DNA of 12,187 nucleotides from an uncultured euryarchaeote (GTDB lineage Archaea > Thermoplasmatota > Thermoplasmata > UBA10834), in assembly GCA_937872085.1 (NCBI GenBank), contig CALMQK010000348.1, positions 1 to 12,187 of the forward strand. Reading direction: 5' to 3'. Below, one piece after another: positions 1 to 5,567 of this stretch. The number at the start of each line of letters is the position of its first letter. Within the stretch, counting starts at the first letter, position 1. The position numbers and the translations under genes are program-made. The notes under the pieces are model-generated. The model saw only the letters and a program-made list of their open reading frames with translations. It was not told where the DNA came from and ran no database searches.

Positions 1-209
1 TTGATTCCGACTGACTGACCTACGGACACGGTCGTGACCGGCTTTCTGTCTATCTCCATCGATTCTATCTTCTGTTCGAAATCCGTCGTCGCGCCCTTGA
101 TCTTTATCGTGTCGCCGATTGTAAGCGAACCAGCAGTCATGACGATTGCCGCAACAGAGGGCTTGGCGAAGAACTCGATGATCTTTCCTATCTCTACCTC
201 GTCTGCCAT
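1..209 (-). CDS. Translation elongation factor-like protein (EF-Tu domain 2-like), partial
   Basis: The minus strand reads 69 codons from an ATG at 209 and runs off the left edge, so the C-terminus is missing. The product starts MADEVEIGKIIEFFAKPSVA and continues with hydrophobic/Gly alternation (AGSLTIGDTIKIKG near residues 26-39, then SMEIDRKPVTTVSVGQSVGI near 50-69). This is the beta-barrel pattern of EF-Tu/IF2 domain 2, and many archaea carry stand-alone proteins of roughly 80-90 residues of this kind annotated as translation elongation factor-like. No GTPase motif is present in the visible part. The start is supported by GGAGG at 216-220, 6 nt before the ATG. The gene is divergent from the histidine kinase. 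The true function is not established for the family; a role on the ribosome is only inferred from the fold. Confidence 0.65.
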   Translation of the reverse strand, partial: MADEVEIGKIIEFFAKPSVAAIVMTAGSLTIGDTIKIKGATTDFEQKIESMEIDRKPVTTVSVGQSVGI

Positions 210-237
210 ACCTATCCTCCGTCTTTGTATGAGCGTA

Positions 238-251
238 CAGATATTTATCTG
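238..251 (-). promoter_or_regulatory. TATA-like box inside a palindrome, ahead of the EF-like gene
   Basis: CAGATAAATATCTG on the minus strand has perfect 6-nt arms (CAGATA/TATCTG) around AA, and its core is an archaeal TATA-like box. It lies about 29-42 nt before the ATG at 209, so transcription would start very near the GGAGG ribosome site. The symmetry could let a regulator bind the box, or could be chance in a short AT stretch. Confidence 0.45.
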
Positions 252-271
252 CTCTGCGAAACGCGGCTCCA

Positions 272-287
272 CGGCCGATCGGCCGAT
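272..287. repeat. Tandem CGGCCGAT x2, also a 14-bp palindrome
   Basis: Two adjacent copies of CGGCCGAT (272-279 and 280-287). Bases 272-285 also form a perfect palindrome. It sits in the divergent spacer between the EF-like gene and the histidine kinase, roughly midway between their TATA-like boxes. This is a possible regulator site; no known motif is recognised. Confidence 0.35.
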
Positions 288-360
288 TGCCCGCCCGAAC
301 AAATTCCTTCCTCCTCGCACATTCGACTGCGCGACCTGACCACTTCGGTCGAGCACGACA

Positions 361-370
361 AGTTATAATA
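361..370 (+). promoter_or_regulatory. TATA-like box for the histidine kinase gene
   Basis: AGTTATAATA stands in a GC-rich context 51-60 nt ahead of the ATG at 421. With usual archaeal spacing, transcription would begin near 392, giving a leader of about 30 nt. The assignment rests on base composition and position only. Confidence 0.45.
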
Positions 371-420
371 GGCCGGAGTATTTCCACTCACTGGACATCC
401 GCAGGGTCTGCAAGGGATGC

Positions 421-1749
421 ATGATGCAGAACTCCTCCTCGAAACCAACATACAAGCCGGCACTCACGCCCTGCCTGACGCCACCCAGATTCGCAGGGGA
501 GATGCTCGGCGTTCTCGCTGACATAATGTCGGTAGAGAGCCTAGATGCGGTCCTCCAGAAGATTGCTTCGACCATCGCGGACCTGTTTGCGATGCGGACG
601 CTTGTGATCGGTGTCCTTGACGAACCGGAGCAGATGTATCGCGTCCGGGTCGCATACGGCTATGAGGGTGGGCGGGAGAAGAAGATCAAGAAGTTCACCT
701 ACAGTCAGGAGCGTTTGAATGCGGACTTGGATCAGCGGCATAAGATCGCTGAGAACGTCTACCTTGTCCGGCAGACCCCCGAGGAACTGATCAAAGGCGA
801 GGAGCCTTTCTACACCAATCTTGCACAGGCGCATGCGCCTAGGACCGATCCGAGCATCTGGCACGAGTTGGACTACCTCAGATTCGTCATCAGGAACAGA
901 GGCGGCATTCCCATCGGATTCATCGAGATCAACGAGTCAGTATCTGACATGATACCGGATACCGCGACTATCGAGGCGATGAAGATATTCTCACAGCTTG
1001 CGGGCGTGGCGATCGAGAACGCAGCCCAATACCAGAGGCAGTTCGAGATCGCCCAGAGGTCGAGGTTCCTGAGCGACATAATCGCCCACGACATCAACAA
1101 CTACAATCAGGCCGTGACGAGCTACCTCCAGATGGCGATCGACGGCTTGGGGCCAAACGAACGGACCGTTGCGTATCTTGAGCGCGCGGCTGCCTCCGCG
1201 TGGGGGATCAGTGGTCTCATCCAGAGAGCCAACAAGCTGATCAGGATCGAGGAGGAGGGGGCGGAGAGCCTCGGACCGCTTGAACTGGGCGAGGTCCTGA
1301 AGGAGTGTGTCGATGAGGTTACGCGGAACAATGCGGACAAGCCAGTCCGATTCGATGTCAAGCTTGGCACCCGCCGCTACTTCGTGATGGGCAACGAACT
1401 TGCAAACGAGATATTCTCGAACATTCTCGAAAATGCGGTCACCTACGACCCCCACGAAGTCGTTCAGGTCGACGTGACCATAGGCGAGTTCACTGTAGAG
1501 CCCAGACGGTACTGGTGTGTCTCGATAGCGGACCACGGCATAGGAATTCCCGACTCCAAGAAGAATGTCGTGTTCGGCAGATTCATCACTGGCGATGAGA
1601 GGCCGCATTCGATCGGGCTCGGGCTCACAACCGTGCGCGCGCTTGTGGAGGCATATCACGGGATGGTCTGGGTCGAGGACCGCGTGCCTGGAGACCCGTC
1701 AAAGGGCAGCATCTTCAGAGTGGCCCTCCCCATGGTTTCGACGAAATAG
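421..1749 (+). CDS. GAF-domain sensor histidine kinase (soluble)
   Basis: A 442-residue cytoplasmic sensor kinase. Residues about 30-205 look like a GAF sensor domain (LDAVLQKIASTIADLF at the start; GIPIGFIEINE and FSQLAGVAIENAAQY towards the end). A dimerisation/phosphoacceptor helix follows with the likely phosphorylated His223 in SDIIAHDINNYNQ. The ATPase domain has an N box (NILENAV, N334/N338), a G1 box (DHGIGIP, 371-377) and a G2 box (SIGLGL, 397-402), and ends in a typical GSIFRVALP strand. I see no membrane segment, PAS domain or receiver domain, and no response regulator lies in the window, so the partner is unknown. ATG codons at 421 and 424 are both possible starts; no strong ribosome site decides between them. 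The ligand of the GAF domain cannot be told from sequence. The family call is firm, the signal is not. Confidence 0.9.
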   Translation: MMQNSSSKPTYKPALTPCLTPPRFAGEMLGVLADIMSVESLDAVLQKIASTIADLFAMRTLVIGVLDEPEQMYRVRVAYGYEGGREKKIKKFTYSQERLNADLDQRHKIAENVYLVRQTPEELIKGEEPFYTNLAQAHAPRTDPSIWHELDYLRFVIRNRGGIPIGFIEINESVSDMIPDTATIEAMKIFSQLAGVAIENAAQYQRQFEIAQRSRFLSDIIAHDINNYNQAVTSYLQMAIDGLGPNERTVAYLERAAASAWGISGLIQRANKLIRIEEEGAESLGPLELGEVLKECVDEVTRNNADKPVRFDVKLGTRRYFVMGNELANEIFSNILENAVTYDPHEVVQVDVTIGEFTVEPRRYWCVSIADHGIGIPDSKKNVVFGRFITGDERPHSIGLGLTTVRALVEAYHGMVWVEDRVPGDPSKGSIFRVALPMVSTK

Positions 1750-1768
1750 GCGCATAACCTGGCGAAGA

Positions 1769-1777
1769 TTCATATTC
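1769..1777 (+). promoter_or_regulatory. Weak TATA-like box ahead of the first SDR gene
   Basis: TTCATATTC lies about 32-40 nt ahead of the ATG at 1809. Transcription from it would begin near 1800, giving an almost leaderless mRNA, which would fit the lack of a clear ribosome site. Read-through from the kinase gene ending at 1749 is the alternative. Confidence 0.25.
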
Positions 1778-1808
1778 TCAAGCCCCAGATTCGGGAAGCG
1801 CTGTGACG

Positions 1809-2567
1809 ATGAAACTCAAGGACAGGACGGCCCTCATCACCGGGGGCTCTGATGGAATGGGATTCGCAACGGCGGAGCTGTTTCTGAATGAAGGGGCCAA
1901 TGTTGCGATCACTGGCAGGTCGAGAGAGAGAGGCGAGAAAGCACTTGCAGAACTGAGGAGATTCGGCCCTGTCATCTTCATTCGGGGCGACGTCTCGAAG
2001 CCATCGGACGCCAAGAGGATGGTCGAACGCACCGTGCGCCGCTTCGGAAGGATCGACATAGTGTTCAACAACGCAGGGGTGTATGTCGAGAAGCTCGCGG
2101 AGGACACGACAGAGAAGGAGTGGGACCTGGTCGTGGACATCAACCTCAAAGGCACCTTCCTCGTCTCCAAGTATGCCATACCGTACATGAGGCGCCAGTG
2201 CTCGGGAGTGATCATAAACAACTCTTCCGATGCGGGGCTGATCGGGAACAGGTCTTGTCCGGCCTATTGTGCCTCGAAGGGAGGGGTCACGATCATGACG
2301 AAAGCCATGGCTCTCGACCATGCCAAGGAGGGGATAAGGATCAACTGCGTGAACCCAGGCGTCATCGACACATCTATGCTGGAACGCGAAGCTCGAGCAT
2401 CTAAGAATCGCAGGGCATATCTCAAAGATGCCGTAGAGATGCATCCGATCGGCAGGCTCGGCCGACCACAAGAGGTGGCGCGCGCGGTTCTATTCCTGGC
2501 CAGCGACGAGGCCCGATTCGTGACTGGCACCGCCCTCTCGATAGATGGCGGAACCACTGCTCAGTGA
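1809..2567 (+). CDS. SDR-family oxidoreductase (FabG-like), probably NADP(H)-dependent
   Basis: A classical short-chain dehydrogenase/reductase of 252 residues from the ATG at 1809; a GTG two codons earlier (1803) is the alternative start. The Rossmann glycine motif TGGSDGMG is at residues 11-18, the second strand ends ITGRS with Arg37, D61 lies in GDV, and NNAG is at 87-90. The catalytic tetrad is N112, S140, Y153 and K157 (YCASK). The C-terminus has the usual PIGRLGRPQEVA helix and ends SIDGGTTAQ. Arg37 at the end of strand 2, with no acidic residue there, is the pattern linked with NADP(H) preference in this family. The substrate cannot be assigned; 3-oxoacyl-ACP reductase annotations are common for such proteins but unproven. 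It is a paralogue of the SDR at 8671-9450. The gap to the kinase gene is about 50 nt, so co-transcription is possible. Confidence 0.9.
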   Translation: MKLKDRTALITGGSDGMGFATAELFLNEGANVAITGRSRERGEKALAELRRFGPVIFIRGDVSKPSDAKRMVERTVRRFGRIDIVFNNAGVYVEKLAEDTTEKEWDLVVDINLKGTFLVSKYAIPYMRRQCSGVIINNSSDAGLIGNRSCPAYCASKGGVTIMTKAMALDHAKEGIRINCVNPGVIDTSMLEREARASKNRRAYLKDAVEMHPIGRLGRPQEVARAVLFLASDEARFVTGTALSIDGGTTAQ

Positions 2568-2618
2568 GCCAGCACCCACTGGACCCGCGATCCCGTAAAG
2601 GATTAGGCGAGGGTCAGT

Positions 2619-2630
2619 AAATGATATATC
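2619..2630 (+). promoter_or_regulatory. TATA-like box for the rubrerythrin-like gene
   Basis: AAATGATATATC stands 35-46 nt ahead of the ATG at 2665. Predicted transcription start is near 2652, leaving a leader of about 12 nt that still includes a partial ribosome site AGAGG at 2654-2658. Composition contrasts with the GC-rich surroundings. Confidence 0.5.
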
Positions 2631-2664
2631 GTTGAGCATCCGTTAGATGACCTAGAGGCGTGGT

Positions 2665-3192
2665 ATGTCAGCAAAATCAACCGACCCGGCTTTGATCCTC
2701 AGGAACGCTGTCGAGATGGAAATCCAAGGGAAGGAGTTCTACGAGAGGGGTGCCGAGAAGATGAGGAACCAGAGGGGTAAGGAGATGTTCCTCAGCCTCG
2801 TCAAGCAAGAGAGGGTCCACGTCGACATCCTGGAGGACCAGCTGAACAGGTTCGTTCACGACAAGGTCTGGCTGTCGCTGAAGCAGCTGAAAAGCGGAGC
2901 TCCCGCCACCAAGATCTCCGTGTTCCAGGACAAGGACATCAAGAAGATCGAGATCGGCCCGAACGCCGGCGAGCTCGACGTCATCAAGTTGGGGATGGAA
3001 GTGGAGAAGAAGTCGGTCGAGTACTACAGAGCGGCTGGCAACGACCTCCAAGACAAGAATGCCAAGGACATCTTCAACTGGCTCGTCGCCCAAGAGGCCG
3101 GACACCTTACTGTCCTGCAGGCGGAGTACGACTACAGGACGAAATCAGGATTCTACATGGGTGACCCTGAATTCAACCTCGAAGTGATGTAG
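2665..3192 (+). CDS. Rubrerythrin-like diiron protein without rubredoxin domain
   Basis: A 175-residue ferritin-like four-helix protein with two half-sites of the rubrerythrin pattern. In the first half E19 with Y26 (Ex6Y) precedes E49-R-V-H52 (ExxH). In the second half E114 with Y121 precedes E144-A-G-H147. These residues are those expected to bind a di-iron centre. Family members reduce peroxide or react with oxygen, taking electrons from rubredoxin. Classical rubrerythrin has a C-terminal rubredoxin domain of about 35-40 residues with four Cys; this protein has no cysteine at all, so an external donor is needed. The separate rubredoxin at 4256-4414 is a natural candidate. The gene has its own TATA-like box and AGAGG ribosome site, and its stop is only 4 bp from the stop of the convergent homoserine dehydrogenase gene. 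Exact activity is inferred. Confidence 0.85.
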   Translation: MSAKSTDPALILRNAVEMEIQGKEFYERGAEKMRNQRGKEMFLSLVKQERVHVDILEDQLNRFVHDKVWLSLKQLKSGAPATKISVFQDKDIKKIEIGPNAGELDVIKLGMEVEKKSVEYYRAAGNDLQDKNAKDIFNWLVAQEAGHLTVLQAEYDYRTKSGFYMGDPEFNLEVM

Positions 3193-3196
3193 CGAC

Positions 3197-4240
3197 CTAG
3201 AGCGTCCCCGCGCGTATCGATTCCATTATCAGCAAGATGTCGGAGAATATCGCGTATGCTGTCTGGGTCACGGTTGGGTTGATCTCGGACACTGCGATAT
3301 CCCCCATGAGATCGGTCTTCAATCTCACAGCACTCGAGGTGCCGTCGATCGACCAGAATGGGCTGCTGCTGTCGATGAGCTCGGGTTTCACCTGAAGCCT
3401 GACCTCAGCCCCTTCCCTAGTCGCTCTGGCGATCTGCTTGATCTTCAGGCCGTTCGTCTTCGCGTTCTTCAAGTCGATATCCGAGACGTTTCGGATCCCC
3501 TCGCGATCTACTTTCTTGGGGTTGGACCCGGCTTCCATCAGGACGTTCGCGAGGGCTGTTATCTTCGCTGCCGCATCCCATCCATCGATATCCAGGGAGG
3601 GCTCGGCCTCCGCAAATCCTCCCGCTTGAGCCTCCTTGATGGCATCTTCCATCCTCTTTCCGCGTGACATCTCAGTCAGGACGAAGTTCGATGTGCTGTT
3701 CAGTATCCCCTCGATCCCCAGGATCTGGCAGCCAGGAAGGGTCTTCTCCACGAGATTGAACACCGGCGTGCCGTCCATGACGGTGCCTTCGAACCGGAAA
3801 TGAACACCTTTGGAGCGAGCGAGTGCTCTCAGGTCCTTGTACGCGTACGCGATAGGGCCCTTGTTCGCAGTGACCACGTCCAACCCCACCCCGAACGCAG
3901 CTTTGATATGGTCTATGGCTGGCTGGCCGGAATCGATGTTCAGTGGGGTAAGCTCTATCATCAGATCCGCGTCAGTCTTGTCGATGATCTGGAGTGGTGC
4001 TAGTGTTGTCGATTCGGGTCCGAAGTTCGACAGGGTTCCGTCAGCGTGCAGATTGTCCAGAACGTGCTCCATGTCCAGTGCCCTGCTTGAGATCAAGGAA
4101 CCTCTTGTTTTGGTTGCGATCGCCAGAACCTCGACATCGAGACCCTTTTCCCTCAGCAGCCAGTCCCTCTTTCTAGTCAGCAGGCGGGCGAACTCCTGGC
4201 CGACGTTCCCGAAGCCGATGAGTGCGAGTCTGAGGATCAT
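3197..4240 (-). CDS. Homoserine dehydrogenase
   Basis: A 347-residue enzyme that reduces aspartate-4-semialdehyde to homoserine with NAD(P)H, on the route to threonine and methionine. The N-terminal Rossmann motif GFGNVG is at 9-14, TANKGP with Lys127 at 124-129, the hinge/catalytic stretch GILNSTSNF at 178-186, and AEAEPSLDIDGWDAAAK near 210-226. E211, D222 and K226 match in spacing the Glu/Asp/Lys set of the yeast enzyme. The protein ends after the catalytic domain, with no ACT domain and no fused aspartokinase, so feedback control through those parts is absent. The ATG at 4240 is preceded by a partial ribosome site AGGAAG. It begins 15 nt after the rubredoxin stop, on the same strand, so the two are likely co-transcribed. 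The pairing with rubredoxin has no evident metabolic reason. Confidence 0.92.
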   Translation of the reverse strand: MILRLALIGFGNVGQEFARLLTRKRDWLLREKGLDVEVLAIATKTRGSLISSRALDMEHVLDNLHADGTLSNFGPESTTLAPLQIIDKTDADLMIELTPLNIDSGQPAIDHIKAAFGVGLDVVTANKGPIAYAYKDLRALARSKGVHFRFEGTVMDGTPVFNLVEKTLPGCQILGIEGILNSTSNFVLTEMSRGKRMEDAIKEAQAGGFAEAEPSLDIDGWDAAAKITALANVLMEAGSNPKKVDREGIRNVSDIDLKNAKTNGLKIKQIARATREGAEVRLQVKPELIDSSSPFWSIDGTSSAVRLKTDLMGDIAVSEINPTVTQTAYAIFSDILLIMESIRAGTL

Positions 4241-4255
4241 AGGTGAGCTTCCTGG

Positions 4256-4414
4256 TCAGAGCTTCGTGAATTCTTCTTTGCCCACACCGCACTCTGGGCA
4301 TGTCCAGTCGTCTGGGAGGTCGTCGAATTCTGTCCCAGGAGGCACTGATTGTGTCGAGTCCCCGATCGCCGGATCGTAAACATAGCCGCACACATTGCAT
4401 TTGTACTGGTCCAT
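4256..4414 (-). CDS. Rubredoxin
   Basis: A 52-residue gene easily missed because of its size. The protein has the full rubredoxin pattern: C6-N-V-C9-G-Y near the start (YKCNVCGYVYDPAIGD), the conserved PPGTEFDDLPDDWTCPECG segment, and the second pair C39-P-E-C42-G followed by VGKEEF. The four Cys bind one iron as a one-electron carrier in the cytoplasm. ATG is at 4414 and TGA at 4256-4258; length is normal for the family. It is the first gene of a likely two-gene operon with homoserine dehydrogenase. Its functional neighbour is probably the rubrerythrin-like protein at 2665-3192, which has no rubredoxin domain. No strong promoter is visible; CAGTAAC around 4450-4456 on the minus strand is a weak candidate. 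Identification is very secure. Confidence 0.96.
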   Translation of the reverse strand: MDQYKCNVCGYVYDPAIGDSTQSVPPGTEFDDLPDDWTCPECGVGKEEFTKL

Positions 4415-4502
4415 GATCTTCCCTGCCGTGATATCCCTCTGAGACTACTTGTTACTGTTGGGGTCGTTCAGCATGGAGGTTCGCGCCGCAGCGGGACGTT
4501 TT

Positions 4503-4557
4503 TCGATTTGGTCGATTTGAAACGACTTTCAGTATTCGGAAACGAAATTCGAAATTC
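4503..4557. repeat. Cluster of short direct repeats in AT-rich spacer
   Basis: TCGATTTG occurs at 4503-4510 and 4512-4519 (period 9). GAAACGA occurs at 4519-4525 and 4539-4545 (20 bp apart, about two helical turns). GAAATTC occurs in tandem at 4544-4550 and 4551-4557. Such short repeats could bind a regulator of the rubredoxin or sdh promoters, but low-complexity AT-rich DNA gives repeats of this size by chance. Confidence 0.3.
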
Positions 4558-4628
4558 AACGTACGATTGATACCACAACTTTGAACCGATGCATAGGAAA
4601 TTCGCACCGATTCTGTTCGAAGAGATAT

Positions 4629-4637
4629 GCTTAAGTA
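4629..4637 (+). promoter_or_regulatory. Possible TATA-like box of the sdh operon
   Basis: GCTTAAGTA resembles the archaeal TTTAAATA-type box and ends an AT-rich stretch. Transcription would start near 4655-4660, giving a 5' leader of about 95 nt that contains most of the GC-rich foldable element. A weaker alternative, GCTTACAA around 4724-4731, would give a nearly leaderless sdhC mRNA. Confidence 0.35.
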
Positions 4638-4644
4638 CATTCTT

Positions 4645-4706
4645 GCCAGTCTAGGCGCCCGGGGAACGCGGGGTCCCGGATACCCCCTTTAGGGGTAGCC
4701 GCTGGC
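4645..4706. other. GC-rich foldable element upstream of sdhC (possible structured RNA)
   Basis: Complementary segments nest into a branched fold: GCCAG (4645-4649) with CTGGC (4702-4706); GGC (4654-4656) with GCC (4698-4700); CCGGG (4659-4663) with CCCGG (4675-4679); TACCCC (4681-4686) with GGGGTA (4692-4697, loop CTTTA). About 44 of the 60 bases in 4651-4710 are G or C, against an AT-rich left flank. Because pairing is symmetrical, either strand could be the RNA. It does not match a tRNA (no GTTCRA T-loop) or any riboswitch I recognise. It may be an sdh leader structure or a separate small RNA. Confidence 0.35.
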
Positions 4707-4741
4707 CTCGAAGTCGGGAATAGGCTTACAACTTCGTGGTT

Positions 4742-4746
4742 AGGTG
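4742..4746 (+). promoter_or_regulatory. Ribosome binding site deciding the sdhC start
   Basis: AGGTG matches part of the archaeal GGAGGTGAT complement of the 16S rRNA end and lies 6 nt before the ATG at 4753. An in-frame GTG at 4744 lies inside this site, which makes it an unlikely start. Confidence 0.6.
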
Positions 4747-4752
4747 TTTGGT

Positions 4753-5187
4753 ATGAAGATAGGTAATGATGACCTGAGGGCGCGCACCTTCAAGTGGTTG
4801 TTCGGCAGAAACAGCGAGTTCTGGCCGACGAACATGAAGACCGGAATGTGGGCATGGGTCGGACACAGATTGACGGGTATCATACTCGTCGTGTACGTGT
4901 TCATGCATCTGTCGTTCTTGACGCAGGCTTCTCTGAGTCACGAGAAATTCAACAGCCTTATGCAGGTTACGGCGCAGCCGGCGTTCGTGTTTATGGACTT
5001 CATGCTCGTGTGCGCGGTCATATACCACGCCATGAACGGATTCAGGGTCGTGCTGTTCGACATGGGTGTAGGGATCAGAAAACAGAAGCTTGTTTTCTGG
5101 ATCATGATGGCAATTGCTGCAGTGCTGGTCGCTGTCGGCTTCTGGCTTCTGTTCGACGCCGGTCTCTTCAACGGAGAGTGGTTCTGA
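4753..5187 (+). CDS. sdhC: Succinate:quinone oxidoreductase membrane anchor, cytochrome b556-type subunit
   Basis: A 144-residue membrane subunit that anchors the SdhAB catalytic part, binds haem b and forms the quinone site. Three helices are visible at about 33-55, 76-99 and 112-135. The family signature is clear: WAWVGHRLTGIIL with H38-R39 in helix 1, H52 towards the end of helix 1, and YHAMNGFRVVLFD with H92 in helix 2, the usual haem-ligand position. The start ATG is chosen by AGGTG 6 nt upstream. The stop overlaps the start of the next gene by one base (TGATG), indicating translational coupling. Helices 1 and 2 align with those of the following subunit, so the two anchors are paralogues. 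Confidence 0.9.
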   Translation: MKIGNDDLRARTFKWLFGRNSEFWPTNMKTGMWAWVGHRLTGIILVVYVFMHLSFLTQASLSHEKFNSLMQVTAQPAFVFMDFMLVCAVIYHAMNGFRVVLFDMGVGIRKQKLVFWIMMAIAAVLVAVGFWLLFDAGLFNGEWF

Positions 5188-5555
5188 TGTCCGAGCATAG
5201 GATAGCGACATCTAAGGTCGCTGGAACTTGGGCATGGTTCTTCCAGAGACTTTCAGCCGTTCTGTTGGTCATCTTGCTGGCAGCGCACATCATCGCCGCC
5301 CACTACTGGCATGTTGGGGAGGAGATCTCCGTGGATACGGTGAACGAGAGGCTGAAGAACGTGGCCTTCATCGCGATAGACTACTCGATGCTGGCCATGG
5401 TCCTCCTCCACGGGCTCAACGGAACGAGGACTGTCCTGTTCGACTTCGACATGTTCATCAAGCGCAGGAAGGCGGTCGACAAGGGGCTCTGGATACTCGG
5501 GATTGCGACGATGATATGGGGCATTGTCATCCTATGGCCTTTCATATCGGGCTAA
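5187..5555 (+). CDS. sdhD: Succinate:quinone oxidoreductase membrane anchor, second subunit
   Basis: A 122-residue protein, second anchor of complex II. Three membrane helices lie at about 16-38, 61-83 and 100-119. Helix 1 carries WAWFFQRLSAVLL (R21) and H34, with H39 just beyond; helix 2 carries LLHGLNGTRTVLFD with H75. The motif H-x-x-NG-x-R-x-VLFD is the same as in the preceding subunit, which both confirms the family and shows the two anchors descend from one gene. The reading frame is open well upstream, but the ATG at 5187 overlapping the sdhC stop gives the expected length and a good N-terminus. Which anchor is called C and which D is conventional. The gap to sdhA is 12 nt. Confidence 0.88.
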   Translation: MSEHRIATSKVAGTWAWFFQRLSAVLLVILLAAHIIAAHYWHVGEEISVDTVNERLKNVAFIAIDYSMLAMVLLHGLNGTRTVLFDFDMFIKRRKAVDKGLWILGIATMIWGIVILWPFISG

Positions 5556-5567
5556 GGGGCTGAAGAA

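Larger units (their letters stand above)
4415..4752. other. 338-bp non-coding spacer between divergent rubredoxin and sdh operons
   Basis: I see no convincing gene here; short reading frames present have no recognisable features. The left two thirds (about 4500-4640) is AT-rich and contains short direct repeats at 4503-4519, 4519-4545 and 4544-4557. The right third (4645-4710) is markedly GC-rich and foldable, described separately. TATA-like sequence stands at 4629-4637. Confidence 0.6.

Noticed and set aside
991..1659. 222-codon open frame on the minus strand inside the histidine kinase gene
   Set aside because: It is antisense to a gene with clear kinase motifs, its product shows no recognisable motif, and such frames are common in GC-rich coding DNA.
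1770..2471. 233-codon minus-strand open frame opposite the first SDR gene
   Set aside because: The plus-strand frame carries the whole SDR motif set; the antisense product is rich in His/Arg and without a recognisable domain.
4452..4640. 62-codon minus-strand open frame upstream of rubredoxin
   Set aside because: No ribosome site, no recognisable composition or motif, and it runs over the direct-repeat patch; treated as non-coding.
4640..4720. A tRNA or other standard stable RNA gene in the GC-rich patch
   Set aside because: Neither strand offers a GTTCRA T-loop, a 7-bp acceptor stem or an anticodon arm in the right places, so only an unspecified foldable element is claimed.
4744..4752. GTG at 4744 as the sdhC start
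   Set aside because: The GTG lies within the AGGTG ribosome site that serves the ATG at 4753.
4766..4777. C/D-box-like ATGATGA ... CTGA at the start of sdhC
   Set aside because: The two boxes are one base apart, far too close for a C/D guide RNA, and they are ordinary codons of sdhC.
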